Assembly: GCA_034437215.1 (NCBI GenBank)
Contig: DAOTVC010000087.1
Location: 1-64,000 of the forward strand
Source: DAOTVC01 sp034437215
GTDB taxonomy: Bacteria > Chloroflexota > Anaerolineae > B4-G1 > SLSP01
Direction: 5' to 3'
Length of the DNA: 64,000 nt
The translations under genes and the position numbers were made by a program. Every line of letters starts with the position of its first letter. Position 1 is the stretch's first letter. Below the pieces are notes generated by a model that was not told the DNA's origin, made no database searches, and worked only from the letters and a program-made list of their open reading frames with translations. Shown here in pieces: positions 15,316-24,549 of this stretch.

Positions 15316-18300
15316 ATGGAAAACCGAAGTACTCTCAAGATAGTGTTGGTTCTGGGGCTTAGCCTCTCACTGATTGTGCTCTGGACTATCGTCGCCGGCG
15401 CGGCTCCCGACCCTCCCGATGGCCCGGAGGCTCTATCACCTCCCGCCTTCCAGACGAAGACGGTGGTCCACCCCACCTTGCTGCAGCAGCTGTCGACGGT
15501 TACAGAGGAGACGCCCTTGCGGGTCATCCTACGGCTTCACCCGGTAGGGCCCTCTCTCGCTCCCTTGCTGACCCTGCAGTTGGAGGACAGCGATGCGCGT
15601 CGCCAACAGATTGTCACCGGATTGCAGGGCCGGCTGGAACGCTCGCGTGAGGCGCTCGCTCCCCTGCCGGCAGGAGCTACCATCCATCACAATCTCTGGA
15701 TCATGAATGGGCTGGCGCTCAGCGCCCCTCCCTCTGTCGTTCGGGATCTGGCGACCTCACCGGCGGTTGCCGAGATGTGGCTGGATGAGGCGCGGCAGTA
15801 CGTGGACGTCACCCTGACCGAAGGGCCTTTGGACGACGAGGAGCTGTGGGGCATCGCGCGGATCGCTGCCCCCGAGGTCTGGTCGACCCTTGGTATCTCC
15901 GGTACGGGGGCGGTGGTCGCCAGCATGGACACCGGCGTCGACTACCATCATCCGGCTCTCTCTGCCAACTACCGGGGCAACCTGGGGCACGGGTTGGTCG
16001 ATCATGAGAGCTCGTGGTTCGATCCCCTCAACGGGGGCGTCTACCCCTACGACGACTACGGACATGGGACCCACACGCTGGGTACGGCGGTGGGAGGAGA
16101 GGGCCTCGGCGTGGCGCCGGGCGCGCGCTGGATTGCGGCCAAGATCTTGAGCAACAGAGGTTACGGCTTCGATTCCGACATCCACGCCGGCTTCCAGTGG
16201 TTTCTCGCTCCCGGCGGGGACCCCGCCCTGGCCCCAGATGTGGTCGTCTGCTCCTGGGGATCGACGCTTGCCGGCAGCACCGTCTTTCAGGAGGACATCG
16301 ACCTCCTACAAGCGGCCGGGATCTTCCCCGTCTTTGCTGCCGGCAACGAGGGGCCCTGGCCGGGCTCCCTCCGCTCCCCGGCGAGCCTGCCCGGAGTCTT
16401 TGCCGTGGGAGCCAGCGACCCTTACGATCAGATCGCGAGTTTCTCCAGCCGCGGCCCCTCTCTCTGGGAGGAGATCAAGCCCTACATTGTGGCTCCCGGG
16501 GTCAACATCCTCTCCGCCTATCCGGGTGGGACCTACGCATCGTCCAACGGGACCTCGATGGCGACGCCCCACGTGGCGGGCACGGCGGCCCTCCTGCGCA
16601 GTGTGAGCCCGACCCTCTCCGTGCAGGCGATGGCCCGGACCCTCACCGAGACCGCCGTCCCCCTTACCACCACGGTCCCTAATAACGACAGCGGTTGGGG
16701 GCTTCTCGATGCTTATGGGGCCGTCGTCTCCCTGGCGCAGCCGGCGATCCTCAGCGGGACGGTCACCGGTGCCGGCGGACAGGGCCTCGCGGGCGCTCAG
16801 GTTCGCGCCTCACCCCACGGTGAGTCGGGCCGGGTCGCTGCGACCTCCACGGATGGGCAGGGACGCTTTCGACTCGCCTTACGTCCCGGTCTCTACGACG
16901 TCACCGCCTCGGACTTTGGATACCGGTCGCAGACGACGGGGCACGTGGAGGCTCTCACCAATACCGTCCACACTCTCGACTTTCGGCTCTCCGCACTACC
17001 CACCGGACTGCTCAGGGGCGAGGTCGGCGTTGCCCCTGCGGGCGCCGTGCCCACCCGCTCCCTCGTCCTGCGCGCGCTGGGGACACCGGTCACGTCGACG
17101 GTCGGCAGCGGTACCTATGAGATGACGCTGCCGGTGGGCGAATACGTCGTGGAGGCGCGGGGGAACGGCTATCGGGTCCTGACGGCCACGGTCGACATCT
17201 CGTCGAGCGCGGAAACGGTGCAGAACTTCACCCTGGAGAGCGCGCCCACCCTCCTGCTGGTCGACGCCGACGGCTGGGCCTACGTCAGCGAGATCGGTTA
17301 CTGGCGGACGGCGCTCGACGATCTGGCCTATGCCTACGACAACTTCGGGCTGACGAAGATGAGCGTCTCCACGACCACCTTCGATATCCTGGAGGCCTAC
17401 GATGTCGTGCTCTGGTCCTCCCCGGTGGCTTCGCCGGGTCTGGTCAACGCCGGTCAGGGGCTCGAAAACTACCTGGCCGGGGGCGGGCGTCTGCTTCTCA
17501 GCGGGCAGGACGTCGCCTACTTCGATCTGGGCGCCTCCCTCTACCTTGTCCCCCAGCCCTACCTGCGCGAGCAGATCGCCGTCGCCTACGGGGGAGAGCT
17601 CACCGCCCTCTTCTCCCCCATCCACGGGCTGGGTCCCTTCGCGGGTTGGGTGCCGGAGGTGCTGGGGGGCGATGGCGCCGACAACCAGGAAGCGCCCGAT
17701 GCGGTGAGTGTGCGCGACGCGGACCTCGCCGAGCGGGTCTGGGAGTACCGGGGCGGTGAAGGAGCGGGCGTCGGAGCCCACGTCTGCACCCCCTACCGGG
17801 CCCTCTTCTTCTCCTTCGGCTTTGAGGCCATCGCAGAGCGAGCGCAGCGCCGGGCGGTGATGGTACGCTCCCTCGACTGGCTCATGGCACCGCCGCCGAC
17901 GTCGGGGCTGACCTTAGATTACGCGACCGCGCCCCTCATCGCCTCGCCGGGCGAGACGGTGACCCACACCGTACGCGTCCGGCATATCGGCATGCGGGGC
18001 TCTGCGGATTCCTTGAACGTCTCTCTGGAAGGGGGTGCGTGGGCGACGACCCTGTCACCGACCCGGGTGACCCTGTCTCCCTGTGCATCCCAGATCTTTA
18101 CGGTGACGGTCACGCCTCCCCCGGATGCCGGCGTGGACGTAACGGATCTGCTGACCCTCACCGTGGACTCGACGCTTCTGGGGAGTCCCCTGACCGCCCC
18201 CCTCCGGACGAAGACCCCGGCCCCTGTGCTCCTCGTCGATGACGAGCGCTGGTATCCCATGGAGACCTACTACCTGGAGGCGTTGGAGGCCCGCGGCGTC

Positions 18301-19587
18301 CCCTTCGACCTCTGGAGCACCGATCACGGGCGCGCGGGTGGTCTCCACACCGGCCCTCTTACCAAAGCGACCCTCGACCGCTACCCCATCGCCGTCTGGT
18401 TTACGGGCTACGACTGGTATGCTCCCGTGACCTCCCAGGAGGAGACACTCCTGATCGATTACCTGAGTGCGGGAGGCCGGCTCTTCCTCTCGTCGCAGGA
18501 TTTCCTCTACCACCACGAGGACGCTCTCTTGGCAGAGCGCCTGGGGGTGGCCGAGGTGGTCCACGAAGGCCAGGTCGAGGTGGCCTTTGGGGTCGCTGAA
18601 CACCCGGCGGGTGGCTCGTGGGGTCCCGTGGAGCTCGTCTACCCCTTCCGCAACTGGAGCGATGGAGCGGAGCCGGACCGCGGGGCAGCGGTTGTGGCGC
18701 GCGCTGCTGGTGGAGCGCCGGTGGCGCTGGCAGCGCAGGGCCGGCAGACCTCCACCTGGCGCTCGCTCTTCTACGCCTTCCCCGTCGAGACCCTGCCCTT
18801 GGAGGCGCGGGCGGACGCCCTCTCCAGGGGTGTCGGCTGGCTCTCGCCGCTGGGCAGGAGCCGTTGGTCGGTCACGCCCACCGCTCCCCTCCCCGGTGCT
18901 CGGCTCACCACGACCCTCGTGCTGGTGGGGGACGAGGGCGCGCGCCCGGCGAACTTCGTGCACCCTCTGCCCGCGGGGCTGGACCTCGTCGAGACCACGC
19001 TTCCTGCCGGCGTCACCTACGATCCGGGAGCGCGCCGGCTCTCGTGGGCGGGCTGGGTGACCGGCTCGCAGCCCCTCACCCTCACCTGGGCTGCACGGCT
19101 CACGACGACCCTGCCTTCTGGAGAGGCGCTCACGCCTACGGTGACCCTGGGGCTGCCGGCGTGGGGCCTGACCTTCACGCGCGCGGCCTCGCTCCGGGTG
19201 GCGGGTGCCGATCTGGACACCAGCCGCTGGCAGTTTCCGCCGGACCTGACGGTGCAGTCCCCCTTCACCCTCACCCTCGATCTGCGGAACAGCGGCCCCG
19301 GCGCGGCCTCCGCCGTCGCCGTCGATCTCTGGCTCAACCCGGGCGTAGCGCCCCTCACGGTGACCGTCGCGCCCACGCGGGGCACGCCCCTGCCCCTCTG
19401 GTCGGGTGCCCTGGGGCCCGGTGAGAGCCGGCGCGTCAGCGTCCCGCTGCGCCCCTGGCGCTACGGCGACCGGCTCCGGGTCGACGCCCTCCTCTCCGAC
19501 GGCACGGGCCGCCGGTGGGAGCGGGTGCTCTGGCTGGAAGCCGATCCCTTGCGGGCTTACATGCCCCTCGTGGTCCGGAAGCGCTAA
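15316..19587 (+). CDS. Secreted S8 (subtilisin-like) serine protease, multidomain
   Basis: 1423 aa from ATG 15316 (ggag upstream), which places a signal peptide at the start (KIVLVLGLSLSLIVLWTIVAGAA). Propeptide-like region to about 170. Peptidase S8 domain with the full triad: Asp in VVASMDTGVDYHHPAL (~204), His in YGHGTHTLGTAVG (~253) and Ser in NGTSMATPHVAGTAALL (~414). Next come two carboxypeptidase-regulatory-like beta domains (~475-640), two glutamine-amidotransferase-like modules (from ~645, LLLVDADGW..., and ~970, VLLVDDERW...), and Ig/DUF11-like domains. It ends AYMPLVVRKR, a tail style common on secreted Chloroflexota proteins. It is an extracellular protease, perhaps surface-retained. 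Confidence 0.93.
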   Translation: MENRSTLKIVLVLGLSLSLIVLWTIVAGAAPDPPDGPEALSPPAFQTKTVVHPTLLQQLSTVTEETPLRVILRLHPVGPSLAPLLTLQLEDSDARRQQIVTGLQGRLERSREALAPLPAGATIHHNLWIMNGLALSAPPSVVRDLATSPAVAEMWLDEARQYVDVTLTEGPLDDEELWGIARIAAPEVWSTLGISGTGAVVASMDTGVDYHHPALSANYRGNLGHGLVDHESSWFDPLNGGVYPYDDYGHGTHTLGTAVGGEGLGVAPGARWIAAKILSNRGYGFDSDIHAGFQWFLAPGGDPALAPDVVVCSWGSTLAGSTVFQEDIDLLQAAGIFPVFAAGNEGPWPGSLRSPASLPGVFAVGASDPYDQIASFSSRGPSLWEEIKPYIVAPGVNILSAYPGGTYASSNGTSMATPHVAGTAALLRSVSPTLSVQAMARTLTETAVPLTTTVPNNDSGWGLLDAYGAVVSLAQPAILSGTVTGAGGQGLAGAQVRASPHGESGRVAATSTDGQGRFRLALRPGLYDVTASDFGYRSQTTGHVEALTNTVHTLDFRLSALPTGLLRGEVGVAPAGAVPTRSLVLRALGTPVTSTVGSGTYEMTLPVGEYVVEARGNGYRVLTATVDISSSAETVQNFTLESAPTLLLVDADGWAYVSEIGYWRTALDDLAYAYDNFGLTKMSVSTTTFDILEAYDVVLWSSPVASPGLVNAGQGLENYLAGGGRLLLSGQDVAYFDLGASLYLVPQPYLREQIAVAYGGELTALFSPIHGLGPFAGWVPEVLGGDGADNQEAPDAVSVRDADLAERVWEYRGGEGAGVGAHVCTPYRALFFSFGFEAIAERAQRRAVMVRSLDWLMAPPPTSGLTLDYATAPLIASPGETVTHTVRVRHIGMRGSADSLNVSLEGGAWATTLSPTRVTLSPCASQIFTVTVTPPPDAGVDVTDLLTLTVDSTLLGSPLTAPLRTKTPAPVLLVDDERWYPMETYYLEALEARGVPFDLWSTDHGRAGGLHTGPLTKATLDRYPIAVWFTGYDWYAPVTSQEETLLIDYLSAGGRLFLSSQDFLYHHEDALLAERLGVAEVVHEGQVEVAFGVAEHPAGGSWGPVELVYPFRNWSDGAEPDRGAAVVARAAGGAPVALAAQGRQTSTWRSLFYAFPVETLPLEARADALSRGVGWLSPLGRSRWSVTPTAPLPGARLTTTLVLVGDEGARPANFVHPLPAGLDLVETTLPAGVTYDPGARRLSWAGWVTGSQPLTLTWAARLTTTLPSGEALTPTVTLGLPAWGLTFTRAASLRVAGADLDTSRWQFPPDLTVQSPFTLTLDLRNSGPGAASAVAVDLWLNPGVAPLTVTVAPTRGTPLPLWSGALGPGESRRVSVPLRPWRYGDRLRVDALLSDGTGRRWERVLWLEADPLRAYMPLVVRKR

Positions 19588-19655
19588 GCAAGTCGCAAAC
19601 TGTTGTGGTGGTTCGTAGTAGGCGCTTCAGCGCCGTGCAGGTGGCTATGACCGAT

Positions 19656-20849
19656 CTAGGGTTGGAAGACCTGCGTCTCGGGCTTGAAGGCCGCCAGCGC
19701 GAACCAGAGGTAGTTGGCAGCGACGACGGGCTCCAGCGCCTCGCCCGCCAGAGGTCCCTCTTGGGCGACGCCCAGCGGGTTCCAGACGCTGCCCGTCTCC
19801 TGGTCCACGATCCGACCGTTCTCGAAGGCGAAGGTCAGCGTCTCGTCACCCACCCGGCGAGAGAAGGCGAGCAGGGCCCCTACCTCCCGCCCTGCGGCGA
19901 GGTCGCGGGTGTCGAGGGGGGAGGCGGTCTCCGGAGACCAGAAGATGACGATGGGCTCCTCGTCCACGCTGTCGTTGGCGACGCGGAGCTCCTCGAAGAG
20001 GGTGTAGGAATAGGCGACGGGCGCCTCACCTGCGATACCCACTGCCAGCACGCGGGCCTTGGGCGGCAGCACGTCCGGCGTCTCCGGCCCTTCGTAGAGG
20101 AAGGGGGAGCTGTTGACATCGTCGTAGCCGGGATAGGGATTGTTGCCGTAGGAGCGGCTGTGGCCCGTCTCGCGGGAGAGGACCCGACCCTCGGGATAGG
20201 TCTCCTGGAACGCCTCCCACCCGATGATGAAGGCCGGCAGGAAGGTGAGCTCTTCGCCTGTGTACTCTCCCGCAATGGCTTCACCCGTCCCCTGCTGCCA
20301 CCAGCTCTCCGTCTGCCGGTCGTACATGATGAGGTTGCTGTAGCGCAGGCGTCCCGTCGTGCCGAAGTCGAGCACCTGCCCCTCCACCGTCCGCTCGAAG
20401 GCGATGGCGGTGTTGCAGAGGGGGCAGTAGGTCACGACGACGGGCACGCCGGCGATCTCGTCGTTGACGATCTCGTGCCAGATGAGGATCTGGATGGGAT
20501 AGGCTCTGGCCTGCCCGCCGCGCTCCACGAGGATGACGGGCTCCTCCGGCTCCAGCCATTCGTCAGCCTCCTCGATGGTCAGGAATTGAGGGCTGTTGAT
20601 GGCCGGGATACCGTCCTTGGGCACGCCCCCCGAGAGGATCTGCTCGTAGGGGACGCTGTGCCGGCTGAAGTCGGTGCTGAATTCGCGCGCGGCGCCCTGG
20701 GGGATCTCTTCAGGCTGGTCAGAAGGCGGGTCAGACAGGGTCATCTCGGGAGAAGGTGAGGGTGCCGGGGAGGACGTCGCGGTCTCCTCGGGGCGTGCAC
20801 AGGCTGTGAACAGCAGGATCAACAGTAGAGCTCCGATTAAATAGCGCAT
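19656..20849 (-). CDS. DUF3179 domain lipoprotein
   Basis: 397 aa; ATG 20849 follows AGGAGGAGG. Signal peptide with lipobox (LLLILLFTACARP), then a Ser/Pro linker and one DUF3179 domain from about 60 to the end. Family hallmarks: NSPQFLTIEEADEWL, QILIWHEIVNDEIAGVPVVVTYCPLCNTAIAF with its CPLC motif, and ESWWQQGTGEAIAG. The biochemical function of DUF3179 is not established; the CPLC pair could bind metal or act in redox. Expected at the outer face of the cytoplasmic membrane. Divergent from the head-GIN gene. Confidence 0.9.
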   Translation of the reverse strand: MRYLIGALLLILLFTACARPEETATSSPAPSPSPEMTLSDPPSDQPEEIPQGAAREFSTDFSRHSVPYEQILSGGVPKDGIPAINSPQFLTIEEADEWLEPEEPVILVERGGQARAYPIQILIWHEIVNDEIAGVPVVVTYCPLCNTAIAFERTVEGQVLDFGTTGRLRYSNLIMYDRQTESWWQQGTGEAIAGEYTGEELTFLPAFIIGWEAFQETYPEGRVLSRETGHSRSYGNNPYPGYDDVNSSPFLYEGPETPDVLPPKARVLAVGIAGEAPVAYSYTLFEELRVANDSVDEEPIVIFWSPETASPLDTRDLAAGREVGALLAFSRRVGDETLTFAFENGRIVDQETGSVWNPLGVAQEGPLAGEALEPVVAANYLWFALAAFKPETQVFQP

Positions 20850-21009
20850 CTTGGCCTCCTCCTGGCTTGGTTATAGCGTGAGCGTGAATATTCCTATTAT
20901 AACATAGATGAAGATCTATTTTATGTCCCGCTGCCCTCCAAGATCTGCAACCACCTCTGCTCTTCCACGTATAGAAGAACGTAATCACGCGGACAAAGGA
21001 GACTGAATC

Positions 21010-21759
21010 ATGATGACGAAGAGTCTGGTGCTGATAGTCGTGACGACGATGGTAGTAGGATTGACCTGCTGCTGCGGTATGCCTTTCACGCTGAGCAATT
21101 GGGATACCGTGCGGGGCTCAGGTGTGGTGGTGGAGGAGATCTATATCTTCGAGGAGCGTCTCTCGGGGGTGCAGCTGGCAACCACAGGCGATCTCTATAT
21201 CGAGCAGGGTGAGGGGCTCGAGTTGCGCGTCGAGGGCGAGGAGAACATCATCGAAGGCCTGGAGATCGAGATGCGGGGGGACGAGCTCTGGATCGGTACC
21301 CGTCCCGGCGTTCACCTGCGTCCCACGGAGCCCCTGGATTTCTACCTCCGGGTGTCCGAACTGGACCGCGTCGTCCTCAGCGGCGGCGGCACGGTGGAAG
21401 TGCCTCATTTCGAGGCCGAAAGTCTGCTTCTGGAGCTGCGCGGCTCGGGTGAGATCGAGACACCCGAGCTGGAGGCGGAGCACCTGTCCGTCGTCCTCTC
21501 GGGATCAGGCGAGATCCAGGCCTCGGGCTTTGTGGAAAGCCAGAAGCTCTCCCTCAGCGGTTCCGGAGCGTACGTCGCGGAGGACCTGGAGAGCCGGGTG
21601 GTGGAGATCGTGATCTCCGGCAGCGGCTCCGCCTGGGTCACCGCCGAGGAGCGCCTCGACGTGAGGATTTCAGGCAGCGGAACGGTCCACTACTACGGAG
21701 ATCCGGCGGTGGAGCGGCAGGTCACCGGTTCCGGAGACGTGCGGCGGATGGACGACTGA
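21010..21759 (+). CDS. Head-GIN domain (DUF2807) lipoprotein
   Basis: 249 aa; ATG 21010 behind AAAGGAGACTGAATC. Lipobox-like VVGLTCCCG at residues 14-22. The rest is a repetitive beta-solenoid: SGVQLATTGDLYIEQGE, then repeated SGSGEI, LSGSGAY, ISGSGSAW, ISGSGTVHYYG and VTGSGDV turns, as in putative auto-transporter adhesin head-GIN domains. Function is unknown in detail; it is likely a cell-surface protein. Confidence 0.88.
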   Translation: MMTKSLVLIVVTTMVVGLTCCCGMPFTLSNWDTVRGSGVVVEEIYIFEERLSGVQLATTGDLYIEQGEGLELRVEGEENIIEGLEIEMRGDELWIGTRPGVHLRPTEPLDFYLRVSELDRVVLSGGGTVEVPHFEAESLLLELRGSGEIETPELEAEHLSVVLSGSGEIQASGFVESQKLSLSGSGAYVAEDLESRVVEIVISGSGSAWVTAEERLDVRISGSGTVHYYGDPAVERQVTGSGDVRRMDD

Positions 21760-21835
21760 TCCCCTCCCTGTTGACCTCCTGCCGGCGCCGTGCCATAATC
21801 AGGTGAGAGAGGTCCACACGCCGAAAGGAGATAGG

Positions 21836-22663
21836 ATGCCGCTCAAGCGAGACGCAAGCGGAAGGCTGCACATCGAATCCCCCCTCATGGGGGAATCCCT
21901 CATGCGCAAGGGGCTGTTAGAGGAGACCGAGGTCGAGAGCGTCTTCAGACCCCTGCCCAGCGTGAAGGTGATCAAGATCGGAGGGCAGTCCATCATCGAC
22001 CGGGGACGGGAGGTCGTCCTGCCCCTGCTCGACGAGGTGGTGGAGCTGCGACCCGACCACCACCTGCTCGTCCTCACGGGCGGGGGCACCCGCTCCCGCC
22101 ACGCCTACGCCGTCGCCCTCGATCTGGGGATGCCCACGGGGGTGCTGGCGAAGTTGGGCAGCAGCATCAGCGAGCAGAACGCGCTGATGATCGCGCTGCT
22201 GCTCACGCCCTACGGCGGGATCAAGATCGCGCACGGGGATCTGCTGAAGCTCGCCTCCTACCTGATGCTTGATGCCATCCCCGTGATGCACGCCATGCCC
22301 CCCTACGGGCTGTGGGAGAGGCCGCCGGACAGCGGGCGCATTCCGCCCCACCGCACCGACATCGGGACCCTGCTCACTGCCGAGCTGCTGGGCGCCGAGC
22401 GCTGCTTCCTGGTCAAGGACGAGAAAGGGCTCTACACCGACGATCCCAAACGGAACCCCGACGCCGAGTTTATCGACGAGATCGAGGTGGGGGCGCTGCT
22501 GGAGCGCGACCTGCCCGATCTTCCCGTCGAACGGACGCTGCTGGAGGCGCTGGCACACGCCAAGTCGGTGCGCGAGGTGCTCATCGTCAACGGGCGGGAG
22601 CGGGGGGCGCTCACCGCCGCCCTGCAGGGCGAGAACCCCGGAACGCGGATCTATCGCGGGTAG
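21836..22663 (+). CDS. Molybdenum storage protein-like amino-acid-kinase family protein (MosA/MosB-like)
   Basis: 275 aa from ATG 21836 (AAAGGAGATAGG just before). It is an amino-acid-kinase fold protein closest in pattern to the MoSto subunits rather than UMP kinase: SPLMGESLMRKGLLEE at the start, VIKIGGQSIIDRG, LLVLTGGGTRSRHAYAVALDLG, GRIPPHRTDIGTLL, KDEKGLYTDDPK, and VERTLLEALAHAKSVREVLIVNG ... GTRIYRG. MoSto packs molybdate or tungstate as polyoxometalate clusters using ATP. Here there is only one gene, not an alpha/beta pair. A molybdenum hydroxylase is encoded in the same window (1-5664). It could still be an uncharacterised kinase. Confidence 0.8.
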   Translation: MPLKRDASGRLHIESPLMGESLMRKGLLEETEVESVFRPLPSVKVIKIGGQSIIDRGREVVLPLLDEVVELRPDHHLLVLTGGGTRSRHAYAVALDLGMPTGVLAKLGSSISEQNALMIALLLTPYGGIKIAHGDLLKLASYLMLDAIPVMHAMPPYGLWERPPDSGRIPPHRTDIGTLLTAELLGAERCFLVKDEKGLYTDDPKRNPDAEFIDEIEVGALLERDLPDLPVERTLLEALAHAKSVREVLIVNGRERGALTAALQGENPGTRIYRG

Positions 22664-22665
22664 AA

Positions 22666-22709
22666 GGGAGCAGGGACTGGGGACTGGGGCTCAGGGATCA
22701 GGGAGAGGG
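22666..22709 (+). repeat. G-rich tract (GGGAnCA type)
   Basis: At least six runs of three or four G with 3-5 base spacers right after the MoSto-like stop; potential G-quadruplex. Confidence 0.6.
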
Positions 22710-22758
22710 TTCTAGTTGAGCCCTTTGCCCTGATCCCTGCAAGACAGAAAGTAGGGCC

Positions 22759-23199
22759 TTACTCCGGGACGACGGGGGGCTCCGAGGGCCAGAGCCGGAG
22801 ACCCGTCAGGGGGTCGACCAGACGCTCCTGGGGCGCGCCCACCAGCACCTGGATGGCGACCTCGCCCACGATGACCTCCGCCCTGAGCAGGTGCCCTCCA
22901 CGCACCTCGCCGCCCGGGCTGGCGAGCATGACGTGAGGATGGATGAAGGGTTGCCCCTCCTTGAGGGAGACGTTGGCGTTGAAGGCGACCAGCTCCCAAT
23001 CCCCCTCCAGCTCCAGGTAGTGGTAGTTCTGCTCGTCGAAGTCGTAGCTGCCGATCTCCGGAGCGTGCACCGCGCCCATCCCCTGGATCAGCCCCTGTTG
23101 GATGTTGTGGGCGCTGCAGTAGTCGGTGAGGGCTGCGACGATCTCCACCCCCGGAGGCAGCCGGAAGGCGTAAATCTCTTCAGAGCTGTAGAGTACCAT
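22759..23199 (-). CDS. PPC (DUF296) domain DNA-binding-like protein
   Basis: 146 aa from ATG 23199, which has an ideal AGGAGGTAACC upstream; the longer frame before it is not coding. One PPC domain: EEIYAFRLPPGVEIVAALTD, IQGLI-type LIQGMGAVHAPEIGSYD, HYLELEGDWELVAFNANVS, PFIHPHVMLASPGGEVRGGHLLRAEV (conserved His residues) and VQVLV-like AIQVLVGAP. Bacterial members form trimers; some bind DNA or nucleotides. Last in the hisS-nadK-led minus-strand series. Confidence 0.88.
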   Translation of the reverse strand: MVLYSSEEIYAFRLPPGVEIVAALTDYCSAHNIQQGLIQGMGAVHAPEIGSYDFDEQNYHYLELEGDWELVAFNANVSLKEGQPFIHPHVMLASPGGEVRGGHLLRAEVIVGEVAIQVLVGAPQERLVDPLTGLRLWPSEPPVVPE

Positions 23200-23251
23200 G
23201 GTTACCTCCTTGAAGACAAGTTGAAAGTTCGAAAGCCAAAAGTCACACGTT

Positions 23252-24451
23252 CTACCGGAGCCGCTGCACGAGACGGGGGAGCAGGGCGTCCCAATCGTAG
23301 GCGGCGACGAAGTCCCGGGCGCGCACGCCCCACTCCTCCCGGAGGGCAGCATCCAGGACGAGACGCCTGCAGGCACCCGCGAAGGTCTCGGGTTCATTCG
23401 CCAGGATGACCGCCTCACCGACGCCGGGGAAGCCCTCGGCGCCCAGGGTGGTGGAGACGATGGCCTGGCTCATGGCAGCCGCTTCCAGGATCTTGAAGCG
23501 GGTCCCGCCCCCCACCCACAGCGGGATCACGTAGACGGCTGCGGCGTTGAAGTAGGGGCGGGTGTCGGGGACGGCGCCCGTCACCTGCACACCGGGCACT
23601 CTCTGCAGGGGCTCCAGCCGCGCGTGGGGCCGCTTCCCCACCACGTAGAAGCGGGCTCCGGGCAGCCCCTCCCGAAGGCGGGGCCAGATCTCCTCCACGA
23701 ACCAGAGCACGCCATCGACGTTCGGGCGGAAGTCCATGGTGCCGGTGAAGAGGAAGGCGGGCTGCTCCAGCGGCATCGCCTCCTCGAAGGAGGCGTACTC
23801 CGCGACGAAGATGCCGTTGGGCAGCAGCAGGGGGTCGAGGTCGGGGACGAGGCGCTGCAGGGCCGCGGCGTCGGCCGGGGAGACGGCCACCACCAGATCG
23901 GCCCGCCGGCAGATCTCTGCCTCGTAGTGCCGGAGACGCCGCCACTGGACGAAGGAGTAGGCGGCGCCCGGCCAGCGCCGGGGACGTCGCAGGTCGGTGC
24001 TGAAGGCGCGCCGCTGGAGGACGTACTCGCAGTTGTGGTCGTCGAAGGCCACCCGGGGCGGTTGGGGCCGTGCCCAGACCTCATCGAGGTAGGGCGCCAG
24101 CTCCAGCCCCTCGACGAGCACCCAGTCGAAGGTGTGGGCGCGCAGCCAGGCGCGCAGCTGCTCGGTGAAGGGCGTGCTCTTCAGGCGGAGGGCCAGGTCG
24201 GGGCGCGGCGAGGTCAAGAGATCCCGCAGGCGCTCCCGCGTCGTACGTCCGGGTTGGGGGATGACGGCAGCGCGCTTCACGCGCTCGCCGATCTCGCCCG
24301 GCACGTCCCTGCTCTGCTCCCTGCCGGCGAAGGAGAGGAGTGAGAGCTCGTGCTCCTCCGCCAGCCCCCGCAGAATGCCCCAGTTCCGCAGGGCGGTTCC
24401 TTGCCGTGGCGGATAAGGGACCTGCGGGGTCAGCATCAACACGCGGGACAT
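23252..24451 (-). CDS. GT4-family glycosyltransferase
   Basis: 399 aa, GT-B fold. Start MSRVLMLTPQVPYPPRQGTALRN, N-terminal acceptor domain, NCEYVLQRRAFSTDL, linker SFVQWRRLRHYEAEICRRADLVVAVSPADAAAL (a typical GT4 transition), then LLPNGIFVAEY, FTGTMDFRPNVDGVLWFVEEIWPRL, TGAVPDTRPYFNAAAVYVIPLWVGGGTRFKILEAAAM (EX7E-like region) and IVSTTLGAEGF. It probably builds cell-surface or capsular glycan; the sugar is unknown. The first codons are duplicated just upstream (24501-24537). Confidence 0.9.
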   Translation of the reverse strand: MSRVLMLTPQVPYPPRQGTALRNWGILRGLAEEHELSLLSFAGREQSRDVPGEIGERVKRAAVIPQPGRTTRERLRDLLTSPRPDLALRLKSTPFTEQLRAWLRAHTFDWVLVEGLELAPYLDEVWARPQPPRVAFDDHNCEYVLQRRAFSTDLRRPRRWPGAAYSFVQWRRLRHYEAEICRRADLVVAVSPADAAALQRLVPDLDPLLLPNGIFVAEYASFEEAMPLEQPAFLFTGTMDFRPNVDGVLWFVEEIWPRLREGLPGARFYVVGKRPHARLEPLQRVPGVQVTGAVPDTRPYFNAAAVYVIPLWVGGGTRFKILEAAAMSQAIVSTTLGAEGFPGVGEAVILANEPETFAGACRRLVLDAALREEWGVRARDFVAAYDWDALLPRLVQRLR

Positions 24452-24537
24452 CGCCTGCGCTCCTCCTGGGTCACGGTCGCCCCGGCCTGGAGTGCCGGGG
24501 CGGATAAGGGATCAGCATCAACACGCGGGACATCGCC
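24409..24537 (-). repeat. Partial tandem duplication of the glycosyltransferase start region
   Basis: The segment 24409-24455 (start codon and first 13 or so codons of the GT4 gene) is repeated at 24501-24537 with a 9-base internal deletion. The upstream copy reads MSRVLMLIPYPPR and then loses similarity at a GC hairpin (CCCCGGC / GCCGGGG, 24481-24500). Likely a remnant of a duplicated or replaced gene. Confidence 0.75.
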
Positions 24538-24549
24538 CTTTCCTCGCTA

